From contig JBCBZG010000022.1 of assembly GCA_039815465.1 (NCBI GenBank), forward strand, positions 5,357 through 69,356: a stretch of DNA of 64,000 bases, read 5' to 3'. The translations under genes and the position numbers were made by a program. The notes beneath the pieces were generated by a model that worked only from the letters and a program-made list of their open reading frames with translations, was not told the origin of the DNA and ran no database searches. The DNA comes from Shimia_B sp039815465 (GTDB lineage Bacteria > Pseudomonadota > Alphaproteobacteria > Rhodobacterales > Rhodobacteraceae). Shown one piece after another: positions 34,750-44,499 of the stretch (within the stretch, counting starts at the first letter, position 1; each line of letters begins with the position of its first letter).

Positions 34750-37160
34750 GCCCTGAGCCGCGCGCCAGTGGGATCAAATGGTGCCGCGTCCAAAATCCGT
34801 GCGCGGTGCGGCTTGCCCAGAAGGAACACCTCTACCGCATCCCCCGGACCCGCCACTGCCGGGTTGGCGTAGCCGATGGCGAGCGACGCCCCCACGTGAT
34901 AGCCATAGGCCCCCGAGGTCACGCGTCCCACGGGGCGGCCATCGGGCGCAAAAATCGGCTCGCCACCCGCGGCATCGGCATCCTCCGCCTCGATCTCGAA
35001 CACCCGCAGCACCTCCCGCGGGGCGTTATCCTTGATCGCCAGATACGCGTCCTTGTGCAGGAAATCCTTGTCGAGCTTGATGAGGCCAGCCAGCCCCACC
35101 TCCTGCGGCCAGTATTCCTGAGAATACTCCCGGCCCCAGGACCCATAGCCCTTCTCGATCCTGAGACTGCCCAAAGCCCGCGACCCCACAGGCCCCCCGC
35201 CGAGCTCGCGCGCAGCCTCCACCACAGCACTGTACAAAGCCACCTGATCGCCTGCGTCGCAATGCAGCTCCCACCCCAGGTCGCCCGTAAACGAAACACG
35301 CAGCGCTAGCGCATCAACCCCCGCCACCACGATCTTGCGCGAGCGCATAAATCGGAAGGCCTCATTCGTCAGATCCGCATTGGTCAGCCGCTGGAGCAGC
35401 TCCCGCGACTTCGGCCCCGCCACATTCACGCCCGCAACCTTGTCGGTGAGGTTCGCGAATGTCGTCCCCTCCGGCAGCGGCACCATGTCAAAGAAGCGCC
35501 GGTGGTAATGCTCCGCCATACCGGAGCCTACCATCATATAGGCATCCTCGCCCGTCTTCGTGATCGTGAAGTCGCCCGCCACGCCGCCGCGCACGGAAAT
35601 GAGCGGCGTCAGGCACGACCGCCCCACCTCCGTCGGCACCCGGTTCGCGACCAGCGCCTCAAGCCACTCAAACGCCCCCGGCCCGGTGATCTCGTAATTC
35701 GCGAAGTTGGAGATATCGATGACCCCCACGCTCTGCCGCAGCATGGTCACTTCACGGCCCACAGGCTCCCACCAGTTCTGGCGGGTGAACCCGTTCGTCT
35801 CCGCGACGCCGGGCACGTCGGCAAACCACAGCGGATGCTCCCACCCGCAATTCAGCCCAAACACCGCCCCCATGTCGCGCTGCATCTCATAGGCGGGGCG
35901 CACGCGGGCAGGGCGGCCTGCGCTGTGCTCCTCATTGGGGAAATGGATCGCGAAGCGGTGGGTGTATTGGTCTTCGACGCGCGCCTTGGTGAAGGCTTTG
36001 TCGGCCCAGTCCCCAAACCGCGCCACGTCCCAGGCGAACATGTCGTATTGCGGCTCGCCCTCGATCATCCACTGCGCACTGAGCAGCCCCAGCCCACCGG
36101 ATTGCGAGAACCCCGGAATGATCCCACCGCAGAGGAAGTAATTGCGCATCCCCGGCACCGGCCCCCAAAGCGCGCTCGAATCCGGCGACCAGATCATCGG
36201 GCCGTTGATCACCCGCTTGATCCCCGCCGTTTCCGCCGCTGGGATCCGCTCCATCGCGCGCATCACGTTCTCCATGATCCGGTCGAGGTCATCGGGGAAG
36301 AGGTCATGCGCGAAATCGAGCGGCGTGCCGTCTTCGGCCCAGAACCGCATGTCGCGCTCATAGGCGCCGATGAGGAGGCCCTGACCCTCTTGCCGCAGGT
36401 AATATTCCCCGTCGCGGTCGGCGATGGACGGCAGGCGGGTCCCATGGGCCTCCACCTCCGCAATCGTCTCCGTGACGAAATACTGGTGCTCGGTAGGTTG
36501 CAGTGGCAGCGTCAGCCCTGCCATCGCGGCCACCTCGCGGCCCCAGAGCCCCGCGGCATTCACCACCCACTGCGTATGAATATCGCCCTTCTCCGTCCGC
36601 ACGATCCAGCTGCCATCGGGCTGCGGGTCGGTGCCGATGACGGGGCAGAACCGCTCAATCTCCGCCCCCATGGCGCGGGCCCCGGCGGCGTAGGCGTGGG
36701 TGACGCCCGACGGGTCTACATTCCCGCCCGAGGGCTCGAACATGATGCAGCGGATGTCATCGAACTGAGCGAGCGGGTGCAGCTCCTTCGCGCGCTCCCG
36801 GCTGATCTCGTAGAATTCCAGCCCGTAGAACCGCGCCTTGGCCTCTTGCAATCGCAGCTGATGCTCCCGCGCCTCCGTCTGGGCGAGGTAAAGCGACCCC
36901 GGCTGAAACACCCCGCAGCCCTGGCCGGTCTCGGCCTCCAGCTGCCTATAAAGGTCCATCGTGTAATGCTGGATCCGCGTGATGTTGTTGTTGTCATGAA
37001 GCCCATGGATCCCCGCCGCCGCGTGCCAGGTGGAGCCCGACGTCAGCTCATCACGTTCCAGCAGCACCACATCGCGCCAGCCGAGCTTCGCCAGATGATA
37101 GAGGATCGAACAGCCCACGAGCCCCCCGCCAATCACCACCGCCTGTGCATGTGTTTTCAT
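34746..37160 (-). CDS. GcvT-family FAD-dependent dehydrogenase (dimethylglycine/sarcosine dehydrogenase-like)
   Basis: The protein has 804 residues. The N-terminal FAD domain has VIGGGLVGCSILYHLAKLGW then SGSTWHAAAGIHG, the covalent-flavin type motif of DMGDH-like enzymes. A middle FAO_M linker follows, then GcvT folate domains (RSCLTPLISVRGGVAGDF, the RALGSLRIEKGYGSWG signature and the C-terminal beta-barrel ending in LGKPHRARIL). It oxidatively demethylates N-methyl amines with transfer of the one-carbon unit to folate. The ATG at 37160 has GAGGG upstream; starts 4 and 24 codons earlier are possible. Divergent LysR gene. Confidence 0.92.
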   Translation of the reverse strand: MKTHAQAVVIGGGLVGCSILYHLAKLGWRDVVLLERDELTSGSTWHAAAGIHGLHDNNNITRIQHYTMDLYRQLEAETGQGCGVFQPGSLYLAQTEAREHQLRLQEAKARFYGLEFYEISRERAKELHPLAQFDDIRCIMFEPSGGNVDPSGVTHAYAAGARAMGAEIERFCPVIGTDPQPDGSWIVRTEKGDIHTQWVVNAAGLWGREVAAMAGLTLPLQPTEHQYFVTETIAEVEAHGTRLPSIADRDGEYYLRQEGQGLLIGAYERDMRFWAEDGTPLDFAHDLFPDDLDRIMENVMRAMERIPAAETAGIKRVINGPMIWSPDSSALWGPVPGMRNYFLCGGIIPGFSQSGGLGLLSAQWMIEGEPQYDMFAWDVARFGDWADKAFTKARVEDQYTHRFAIHFPNEEHSAGRPARVRPAYEMQRDMGAVFGLNCGWEHPLWFADVPGVAETNGFTRQNWWEPVGREVTMLRQSVGVIDISNFANYEITGPGAFEWLEALVANRVPTEVGRSCLTPLISVRGGVAGDFTITKTGEDAYMMVGSGMAEHYHRRFFDMVPLPEGTTFANLTDKVAGVNVAGPKSRELLQRLTNADLTNEAFRFMRSRKIVVAGVDALALRVSFTGDLGWELHCDAGDQVALYSAVVEAARELGGGPVGSRALGSLRIEKGYGSWGREYSQEYWPQEVGLAGLIKLDKDFLHKDAYLAIKDNAPREVLRVFEIEAEDADAAGGEPIFAPDGRPVGRVTSGAYGYHVGASLAIGYANPAVAGPGDAVEVFLLGKPHRARILDAAPFDPTGARLRA

Positions 37161-37259
37161 CTTTGCCCTCATCACCCCACGCGCGCATCGCGCACAGTCT
37201 GTGCAGAAAACGCGCGGAAATCCCGTGGACAATGCGCGGCCTATGCCCCAATAAACCTG

Positions 37260-37283
37260 GGGTCATGGGGCGCGCCATGACCC
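37260..37283. promoter_or_regulatory. Palindrome between the dehydrogenase and LysR genes
   Basis: GGGTCATGG (37260-37268) and CCATGACCC (37275-37283) form a perfect 9-bp inverted repeat around GGCGCG. It lies 22 bases before the LysR start and is a probable regulator-binding site for the divergent pair. Confidence 0.65.
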
Positions 37284-37304
37284 AGTCTTGTTGGGGTTCG
37301 GACC

Positions 37305-38174
37305 ATGGCACTGCCACCGCTGCACTACCTAAGCTCGTTCGAGGCCGCCGCCCGGTCGCTCAGCTTCACAGCCGCCGCGGGGGAGCTCAACCTGTCGCAA
37401 GCCGCCGTCAGCGGCCATGTCCGCGCGTTAGAGCAGTTCGTGGGCGGCCCGCTCTTTGAACGCCATGCGCGGTCGCTGTCGCTGACGACACTGGGCACGG
37501 CTTACCTGCCGTCGGTGCAGCAAGCGCTGGCGCTCGTGGCCATCGGCACCGATTCCATCATCAAGCGGCGCGACGGGCGCAAGGTCGTGATCTCCTGCCC
37601 CGTGACCCTGGCAGAGGGGTGGCTGGCGGGCGTCATCACCCGCTTTTCCGCGATCCATCCGGAGATCGCCATCACCATCCACGCCCGCGTCTGGCAAGAT
37701 GAACCGCCGGAGATCGCCGACCTGATCCTGGCCAGCGCCCATCAAGACGCCATCGCCACAGGCAGCGCGGTGCTGTGGCGCGACCGCTTGGTGCTCTGCG
37801 CGGCGCCGGGCTATGCGGCGGGGGATCTGTCCCAAGCGCGTTGGATCCAGGTGCTCAGCCACACAGATTTCTGGCCTGTGGCCACCGCCGCGCTGGGCCT
37901 AACGAGCGGCGATATCGACACTGAGCCGACATTCACGAGCTCCTTTTCCACGGCGCTCGCGCTCGCGCGGGACGGTCACGGGATCGCGGTCGTGCCGCTG
38001 TGCTATGCCGAGCGTGCGCTGAGCGCGGGTCACGTCGTATCGGTCCTGGATCGCGATCTGCCCATTCCCTACGCGATGACCCTCACCCAGCCAGAGGCAA
38101 AGGCGACGGCGAGCATCACCGCCGCCCGCGACCACATCATCGCTGCCGCGAAAGAGGCGCCGCACGCGCGCTAG
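37305..38174 (+). CDS. LysR-family transcriptional regulator (GcvA-like)
   Basis: The protein has 289 residues. The N-terminal HTH is MALPPLHYLSSFEAAARSLS then FTAAAGELNLSQAAVSGHVR, the arrangement of GcvA/AmpR-type LysR proteins. The C-terminal half is the periplasmic-binding-like effector domain (VVISCPVTLAEGWL, FSTALALARDGHGIAVVPL). It is divergent from the dehydrogenase-dioxygenase operon and probably activates it in response to a methylated amine. It ends one base before the leftward M81 gene, with a convergent arrangement. Confidence 0.92.
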   Translation: MALPPLHYLSSFEAAARSLSFTAAAGELNLSQAAVSGHVRALEQFVGGPLFERHARSLSLTTLGTAYLPSVQQALALVAIGTDSIIKRRDGRKVVISCPVTLAEGWLAGVITRFSAIHPEIAITIHARVWQDEPPEIADLILASAHQDAIATGSAVLWRDRLVLCAAPGYAAGDLSQARWIQVLSHTDFWPVATAALGLTSGDIDTEPTFTSSFSTALALARDGHGIAVVPLCYAERALSAGHVVSVLDRDLPIPYAMTLTQPEAKATASITAARDHIIAAAKEAPHAR

Positions 38175-38175
38175 G

Positions 38176-39600
38176 TCAGCAGGGAAAGAGCCCGGGGCAG
38201 CGCACCGGGATCACCCGGCGCGCGATGGGCTCAAAGGCCGCGCGGAAATGGGTGGTGCTTTTGACCGCTACGATGTCAGCCGCACAGGGGTCGAGCCCAA
38301 AGGACGTGAAATGCGCGAGGTCGAGGCATTGGTTGCGAATGCTGGTCACGACGATGCGGATATCGGCGCCCGCGTCGGGCAAGGACAGCACCGCTGAGGG
38401 GCCGAGAGTCGCGACGCCACCCCCATACATTTCGCCCGAATAGCGGCAGGTTCCGTCGCTGAGCGCGTCCACGCGGAACCGACCTTCGTATGGCGCGTCG
38501 CCTAGGACACCAGACCGCCCGCCGAGCGCGGCGTTGAAAGACGCGCCTGGCCCCGCCCTATGGGCGCGCGCCGCGACGTCTGGATCGTGCATGAGACCAA
38601 GCAAGGCGCGCTCCACCTCCGCGGCGACCAAGGCCCGCAGCAGACCTGTGGTATCCGACGACGCGCCCGCGCCGGGATTGTCTTGCACATCGGCGAGTAC
38701 GACAGGCCCTGACCCTATCCCTGGCCCTGCCTGCGCCGTGCGGATCGCGTCCTCCGCCGTCCAAAGCGTGGTGTCAAATGCGCCGTGCGCGGCGTTGAAT
38801 GCGGCCATGGCCTGATCCGCACGGCGCGCAGCCTCCGCGTCCGTAGGCGCATAGGCCACGACCGATGTGCCACGGTCAGGGCTCTGGCCCGCGGTAAAGC
38901 CGAGCGCCATCTCCACCAACGTGTCTCTCTCATCGGGCAGCGCAGCATAGAGCGCCCGCGCCGGATCGACGCCCGTGTTCTGCGCGTGGACCGGGATGAT
39001 CTTGGCCGTGTGGCGCAAGGCCTTGGCCGGGCGCGGCCCGTCGATGCAGGCCATCAGCCGTGCAAATGCCCGCGCGCCCGTCTGCCCCATATCGAGATGC
39101 GGATAGGTGCGAAAGATGCAGATCACATCGCTCAGCCCCACCATCGCGGGGGAGATATTGGCATGCAGATCAAGGCTCACCGCGATGCGCACATCCGCCC
39201 CAACGCAGTCCCGCACCAGCGCAAGCAGCGCGCCTTCCCCGTCGGGGCTGTCATCGGTGATCATCGCACCGTGGAGGTCGAGATACACAGCGTCGAGCGG
39301 CCCCGCGGCGCGGAGACCTGCGATGATATCGGCTGCGATGGACGTGAATGCCTCCGCGGTGACGTGGCCCCCCGGCTCTGCGGCGCACCACAGGATGGGG
39401 ATCACCGTGGCGCCGCCCGCCTCGGCGGCCGCTGCAAACCCCGCGATGGGCAGGTTCATGCCCCGCGTGCCCGCCACGACATCTGCGCCGCGCAAGAGCC
39501 CCGGCCACGAATCCGCCATCTCAAAATCGGCGCGTGTCGTGGGGCGGGGCGACAGGCTGTTGGTTTCGTGCTGAAACCCGGCAATCGCGATCCGTGGCAT
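38176..39600 (-). CDS. M81-family (MlrC-like) metallopeptidase
   Basis: The protein has 474 residues. The start MPRIAIAGFQHETNSLSP gives the conserved HETN motif; an upstream start 12 codons earlier lacks support. DLHGAMITDDS and SLDLHANISPAM are the zinc-site motifs of the family, with RTYPHLDMGQTG, and VLADVQDNPGAGASSDTTG in the C-terminal domain. The family is named for MlrC, which breaks down linearised microcystin. It is the last gene of the ABC/CocE operon, so hydrolysis of an imported peptide-like compound is inferred. Confidence 0.9.
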   Translation of the reverse strand: MPRIAIAGFQHETNSLSPRPTTRADFEMADSWPGLLRGADVVAGTRGMNLPIAGFAAAAEAGGATVIPILWCAAEPGGHVTAEAFTSIAADIIAGLRAAGPLDAVYLDLHGAMITDDSPDGEGALLALVRDCVGADVRIAVSLDLHANISPAMVGLSDVICIFRTYPHLDMGQTGARAFARLMACIDGPRPAKALRHTAKIIPVHAQNTGVDPARALYAALPDERDTLVEMALGFTAGQSPDRGTSVVAYAPTDAEAARRADQAMAAFNAAHGAFDTTLWTAEDAIRTAQAGPGIGSGPVVLADVQDNPGAGASSDTTGLLRALVAAEVERALLGLMHDPDVAARAHRAGPGASFNAALGGRSGVLGDAPYEGRFRVDALSDGTCRYSGEMYGGGVATLGPSAVLSLPDAGADIRIVVTSIRNQCLDLAHFTSFGLDPCAADIVAVKSTTHFRAAFEPIARRVIPVRCPGLFPC

Positions 39601-39607
39601 GGCCGCG

Positions 39608-40459
39608 TCAGTCGTGGAGCGCCTGAAGAATGTCAATCAGCAGCGCCGCGACCTCCCCCGGTTTGTGGCGCACCATCGAGACATGGCCGAGCCCTGCAAG
39701 TTCGTAAAAATGTCCCTCTGGGGCCAGGTCAGACACGACTTTGCACATCGACGGCGCCGTCTGGACGTCCTCGGAAAAGGAGATGACGTGGAACGGCACC
39801 GGGCAGGTTTTGAGGCCCTCGCGGCAGTCGAAATCCAGGCACGCCTGCCACTGGTCAATCGTGTCCTTGGGGTCGCGGTCGCGGAAACGGGCGGTGTAGC
39901 TGTCCTTCACCGCTGCCCAAAGCGTGGGATCATGGAGTGCTTTGGCCGGGAACGCGTAGGCCGCGTAGTGGGGCGCGAGGAAGTAATCGGGCAGTGTGAT
40001 GCCCGCGCGGCGGATGTCGATTTCAGCCTGCATCCAGTCCCGCGTGAACCCGTCGATATAGGCCGCTGTGCCCATGGGCACCGCCAGGCGCACCTTATCC
40101 GGGTGCGCGATGGCCGCGGCCTGGGTGATGAGCCCCCCCATGGACAGCCCGGTGACCGCCGCGCCCTTTGGGCAGAACGCGGCCAAGACAGCGGCGCAGT
40201 CCTCCGCCATATCCTCGATCGTCCAGGGGGCCGGGGGGGCTTTGGTGTCGCCTGCACCGCGCGGGTCGTAGGCGATGCAGCGAAACTGGTCTGATAGGCG
40301 CGCGAATTGCTGGGAATAGGCCTCTGCCACTTGGTCGCCACCGGGGACAAAGACGACGTCGGGCCCGGTGCCCTGGACCACGACGCGCATGGTGACACCG
40401 GCGTCGGTGGTGAGGGTATGAGTCTCTGCGCTGTCGGAAAAGCTTGGGAAAACGCTCAT
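39608..40459 (-). CDS. Alpha/beta-fold hydrolase
   Basis: The protein has 283 residues. The nucleophile elbow is TGLSMGGL (Ser106), the oxyanion strand FVPGGDQVAEAY and AYDPRGAGDT are present, and the catalytic His lies in LAGLGHVSMV near the end. It has no signal peptide. It lies 9 bases after a CocE hydrolase gene and 7 bases before the M81 gene in a long leftward operon, so it should act on a product of those enzymes. The substrate is unknown; ester, amide or lactone hydrolysis is possible. Confidence 0.9.
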   Translation of the reverse strand: MSVFPSFSDSAETHTLTTDAGVTMRVVVQGTGPDVVFVPGGDQVAEAYSQQFARLSDQFRCIAYDPRGAGDTKAPPAPWTIEDMAEDCAAVLAAFCPKGAAVTGLSMGGLITQAAAIAHPDKVRLAVPMGTAAYIDGFTRDWMQAEIDIRRAGITLPDYFLAPHYAAYAFPAKALHDPTLWAAVKDSYTARFRDRDPKDTIDQWQACLDFDCREGLKTCPVPFHVISFSEDVQTAPSMCKVVSDLAPEGHFYELAGLGHVSMVRHKPGEVAALLIDILQALHD

Positions 40460-40468
40460 GGCCTGTCC

Positions 40469-42493
40469 TTATACGTGGTCGCGGGGGATGTCCTCGGCCC
40501 AGCTGCGGGTCGTGACGATGCCGTCTGCGTCGCGCGCCTCCAGCGTGGCGGTCACCCGCCAGACGTCGCGGCGCGCCTCAAGCGTGATCCGGCTGTCCAC
40601 CGTCGCGCGCCAGTCGCCGCGGGCATAGCTTTTGACCCAGTGGCAGTCCCCACGGGCGCTCGCGGGGTCGTCCGGGTGGATGCTCAAGCGTTCCTGGGTG
40701 CGGTAGCGTACGGTTATGCCGGTATGCAGATGCTCGACCTCGCCGGTGTCGCTGAACCGCTCTAGCGTTTCGCGCCCCGTGGCGTGGTCGAGCGTGGTGT
40801 GCCGATGCGCGGCGCCCTCGCTGACCACCCGGGTACGAAGCGGGGCGGCGGCCTCAGGCGGTCCAAACGGGGGGAGCGGCACCGCATCGGCCCTATCGGC
40901 TACCAGCGGCAGCACAAGCCGCGCATTAGTTAGCGTCAGTGCGGCGGCCTCGGGTGCGGGAAAGGCTATGGGCCAATAGGCCTGCGACAGCTGCAGCCGC
41001 AGCCGGTGCCCCGCCGGGACCCGCTGCCCGATGACGTTGAGCTGGACCGCAACCTCCACCGCCGCGCCCGCGGGCATCGGTGTGGGCGCGGCATGGCTCT
41101 TGCGGTGCGACAGGTTCAGCAGGCCAAAGCTCGCCAGCGTCGCCGCCCCATCGGGCGCCACGACCGACAGCACCGCGGCGAGCGTCGCCTGGGGCACGCT
41201 GCTTTCGACCCGGGCGTGGAGCATCGGCAGGCCCAAAATCTCCAGATCCTCCTTCAGCGGCGCGGTTTCGAGGCAGACCATCCGCCCGGCTTCCAAGCGC
41301 TGATCGAGGGGTCCGTCGGCGCCATACATGCACCAGTTCTGCGCCGCGATCCCCGCCGTTTCGGGGCAAGCGACGCGCAGCGGCGCGGGGTTAGGGGCAG
41401 GGTCGGGAGCGGGGCCGAGCCCCCCGGGCGTGACGTGAAACTGCCGCGCCCCGGCACCCGGTGCCGGCCAGGCGGGCGCGCTGACCCAGCGGCCTGGCCG
41501 CTCGGCGGGGTTCGGGTTGGGGGCGCTTGGCTCCTGCACCCAGGCGCGGATCATCGGCTCCTCCATGATGCCGGTGTCGATGCCTTTGAGGTGCTGATCC
41601 CACCACCGCAAACACTCCTGCAGGAACCCGATCCGGGGGCCCGGTGTCGCAAAATGCGGGTATTTGTGGGCCCAAGGTCCGACCAGCGCCTTTCGCGGGC
41701 AGCTGAGATGTTCCATCATCCGAAAGATCGGGTTGGTGTAGCCATCTGCGTAGCCGCCCACGGCGTAAACCGGCACCTCGACGGCGCTGTAGTCCTCGCA
41801 GATCGACCCATGCGCGTAAAAGCCATCGCGCCGCTGGTGGCGCACCCAGTCCAGGAACCAGAGCCCGTTGGCGCCAAGCCGTTCGAGCCACATGTCGCGC
41901 CAGCGGTCGCCGACGATGGCCGGGTCGGGCGGCGTGTTGGCGATGGCAAACGCCGTGGCCCCCCATGCGAGCTTATCGGTTAGCATCGCGCCACCCATAA
42001 AGTGGATGTCGTCGGCGTAGCGGTCATCGGTGGAACACAGCGTGATCACCGCGCCGAGCGCCGCAGGCTGCCGCGCCGCGACTTGCAGCCCGTTGAACCC
42101 GCCCCAGCTGATCCCGATCATCCCCACCGTGCCAGAACACCAGGGCTGAGCGGCCAGCCAGTCGATGACGGCCACCGCGTCGTCTTGTTCCTGGAGCAGA
42201 TACTCCCCCAGGCACACCCCCTCCCTATCGCCCGTCCCGCGCATATCCACCCGCACGCCGGCATAGCCGTGCCCGGCGAAATAGGGGTGGGTGAGGTGGT
42301 CACGCTCCACAGTGCCGTCGCGCTTGCGATAGGGCAGGTACTCAAGGATCGCGGGAACCGGGTCCGCCTCCGCATCCGCGGGCAACCAAATCCGTGCGGC
42401 AAGCCGCGTGCCATCGGGCATGGGGATCCACGTATTCTCGATCTCCCGCACGGGGCGGGGAAAGTCGGTGCGCGTGACGAGGTCGGGTGTCAC
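40469..42493 (-). CDS. CocE/NonD-family hydrolase (copy 1)
   Basis: The protein has about 674 residues from a GTG at 42493 (GTGA overlap with the previous gene, AAGGA upstream). N-terminal alpha/beta hydrolase: IPMPDGTRLAARIWLP, RVDMRGTGDREG, nucleophile GISWGG, catalytic Asp region VGGYADGYTNP, and His in GPWAHKYPH. The C-terminal jelly-roll domain (PAGHRLRLQLSQAYWP) is typical of cocaine esterase and X-Pro dipeptidyl-peptidase relatives. It shares this layout with the next gene and with the divergent gene at 50822, so the locus has three paralogues, probably with different bond specificity. Confidence 0.92.
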   Translation of the reverse strand: MTPDLVTRTDFPRPVREIENTWIPMPDGTRLAARIWLPADAEADPVPAILEYLPYRKRDGTVERDHLTHPYFAGHGYAGVRVDMRGTGDREGVCLGEYLLQEQDDAVAVIDWLAAQPWCSGTVGMIGISWGGFNGLQVAARQPAALGAVITLCSTDDRYADDIHFMGGAMLTDKLAWGATAFAIANTPPDPAIVGDRWRDMWLERLGANGLWFLDWVRHQRRDGFYAHGSICEDYSAVEVPVYAVGGYADGYTNPIFRMMEHLSCPRKALVGPWAHKYPHFATPGPRIGFLQECLRWWDQHLKGIDTGIMEEPMIRAWVQEPSAPNPNPAERPGRWVSAPAWPAPGAGARQFHVTPGGLGPAPDPAPNPAPLRVACPETAGIAAQNWCMYGADGPLDQRLEAGRMVCLETAPLKEDLEILGLPMLHARVESSVPQATLAAVLSVVAPDGAATLASFGLLNLSHRKSHAAPTPMPAGAAVEVAVQLNVIGQRVPAGHRLRLQLSQAYWPIAFPAPEAAALTLTNARLVLPLVADRADAVPLPPFGPPEAAAPLRTRVVSEGAAHRHTTLDHATGRETLERFSDTGEVEHLHTGITVRYRTQERLSIHPDDPASARGDCHWVKSYARGDWRATVDSRITLEARRDVWRVTATLEARDADGIVTTRSWAEDIPRDHV

Positions 42494-44499
42494 ATGCCGT
42501 TCCTTGGGATGGTGACGTGCTCTTCCTCGGCAAAGACCTCCTCCTCCCCCGACCAGCAGGTGATACGGGCGGTGAGGTGGAACGCCTCTGCGGTTGCGGT
42601 CTGTTCGGCGAAACAGGTGATTTTGGCGTGCCAATCGTCGCGGGTGAAACTTGCGGTTTGCTCCATCACCGCGCGGGCGCTCAGCGGATCGTCGGCGTGG
42701 ATCATGTAGCGCCGGTCCGAGACGTCGGAGAGCACGGTGCCGATCTCGTCCAGGCGCAGATCACCGACCGGGCCAAAGACCCCCCCGTCGAGAAAGAACC
42801 GATGCGTCGTCTCCCCGGTGGTGAGGTCGGTGTGAAACGAGCGCTCCATCGACCCGTCCCGCACGCGCGTCACACGGCGCTTAAAGGGGCGGTCTGGCAC
42901 CTCAGGCAGCGCGCGCTGCGGTGCGTCGTCCACGGCCGCACGGACCGGAAGCGACAGCGCAGAGCTGCCCGCCGCGACCGTCAGTGTAACCGGCGCGGGC
43001 GCAGGCCACAGGATCGGCCAATAGGCGGAGGCAAGGCGCAGCACCACCCGGTGCCCGGCCAGCACCCGGTAGCCTATTCCGTGGAGCGGGACGGTGATCT
43101 CCATCTCCTCCCCCGGGACTACGGGGGTGGGTGCGGTGTCGCTGTGCCGGTGGGTGAGGTTCGCAAAGCCCCGCGTGATCAGCGTCTGCGCCCCGTTGGG
43201 CGCCTCATCGATCAAAAGCGCGGCGACAAAGCCCTGGGTTTGATCGGCGGACACGCCCAGCGCGACACTGGGTTGCCCCAAGATATCGAGCGGCGCGTCG
43301 AGCGCATCGCCCCGGAACGACATAGCGCCGCCAGCCTCCGCCCGCTGGTCGGTGGGCATATCCCCCGGGATCGCGAAGGAGCACATATCCCCCCCCGCCG
43401 CGCCATAAGTCTGGGGCGAACACACCGACATCGGTGCCCCCGCGACAGGCGCGGCCCCAAGCGCCCCGTCATTGAGCCAAAGCTGCTGCGCCGTCACATG
43501 GGGGGAGGGCCAGGAGGCCTCCTCCACCCAGGTGCCAGTGCGCGCCTTGATCGTGCCCGAGGGCGCGACGCTGTCTTGCAAGAAAAACCGCAGCGGCGGC
43601 TCGTCCATCAACCCGGTGTCGATGCCCTTGAGCCAGTGGTCCCAGAACCGGATCGCCTCCGCCACGAAATCGACCTTGGGGCCGGGGACGCCCTCGTGGG
43701 GGTACAGATGCGCCCATGGGCCCATGAGCACCTTGACCGGGCCGCTCAGATGCTCGGCAATGCGAAAGGGCGTGTCGCGAAAGAGGTCGGCCCAGCCGCC
43801 AAAGAAATACACAGGCACGTCGACGTCGCCATAGGCCTCGCAGATCGAACCGCGCCGCCACATGGCGTCATGGGTCTGATGTTCGAGCCACATGGCGGGC
43901 CAAAAGCGCGCGCCCTCGAGCCGCTGCTTCCACATGGGCAGCCACTGGTCGGCGCCCACGATCGCGGGGTCCGGCGGCATGGCGTTGTAGAGCTGCATGA
44001 TCGCGCCCCACCAGAAGTTGTCGTTGGCCAAACAGCCGCCGTAGAAATGGATGTCCTCGCGCCAGCGATCATCGCAGCCCATGACGGGGATGATCGCCTT
44101 GAGCGCGGGCGGGCGCGTGGCGGCGACTTGGAAGGCGTTGTAGGCGCCCCAGCTCTTGCCAAACATCCCCACATTGCCGTCGCACCAATCTTGGGCTGCG
44201 ATCCAGGCGATGACGTCATGGCCGTCCTGGGTTTCCTGATCGGAATATTCATCCTCGGCCAGACCATCGCTGTCACCATAGCCGCGGATATCGACGCGGA
44301 TGGCGGCATAGCCTGCCTCCGCAAAGAGCGGGTGCATGCTTTCGTCGCGCATCCGCGTGCGGTCGCGGCGGCGGTAGGGGATGTATTCCAGGATGCAGGG
44401 CACGGGCGTGTCGCGCGCGCCCTCGGGCAGCCAGAGCCGCGCCGCCAGCCGTGTGCCGTCGGGCATGGGGACCCAGACGGTTTCGATCACTTCTGTCAT
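42490..44499 (-). CDS. CocE/NonD-family hydrolase (copy 2)
   Basis: The protein has about 669 residues, starting MTEVIETVWVPMPDGTRLAA and overlapping the ABC ATPase by ATGA. Motifs are WVPMPDGTRLAARLWLP, RVDIRGYGDSDG, the nucleophile GKSWGAYN (Ser in GxSxG), FFGGWADLFRD for the Asp and MGPWAHLYPHEG for the His. The beta-rich C-terminal domain follows (VLAGHRVVLRLASAYWP). The elbow differs from copy 1 (GKSWG versus GISWG), which suggests a different substrate range. Cytoplasmic; no signal peptide. Confidence 0.92.
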   Translation of the reverse strand: MTEVIETVWVPMPDGTRLAARLWLPEGARDTPVPCILEYIPYRRRDRTRMRDESMHPLFAEAGYAAIRVDIRGYGDSDGLAEDEYSDQETQDGHDVIAWIAAQDWCDGNVGMFGKSWGAYNAFQVAATRPPALKAIIPVMGCDDRWREDIHFYGGCLANDNFWWGAIMQLYNAMPPDPAIVGADQWLPMWKQRLEGARFWPAMWLEHQTHDAMWRRGSICEAYGDVDVPVYFFGGWADLFRDTPFRIAEHLSGPVKVLMGPWAHLYPHEGVPGPKVDFVAEAIRFWDHWLKGIDTGLMDEPPLRFFLQDSVAPSGTIKARTGTWVEEASWPSPHVTAQQLWLNDGALGAAPVAGAPMSVCSPQTYGAAGGDMCSFAIPGDMPTDQRAEAGGAMSFRGDALDAPLDILGQPSVALGVSADQTQGFVAALLIDEAPNGAQTLITRGFANLTHRHSDTAPTPVVPGEEMEITVPLHGIGYRVLAGHRVVLRLASAYWPILWPAPAPVTLTVAAGSSALSLPVRAAVDDAPQRALPEVPDRPFKRRVTRVRDGSMERSFHTDLTTGETTHRFFLDGGVFGPVGDLRLDEIGTVLSDVSDRRYMIHADDPLSARAVMEQTASFTRDDWHAKITCFAEQTATAEAFHLTARITCWSGEEEVFAEEEHVTIPRNGM

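Noticed and set aside
35502..37280. 592-codon plus-strand frame over the DMGDH-like gene
   Set aside because: Antisense shadow rich in Arg, His and Pro; the minus strand has full FAD and GcvT motifs.
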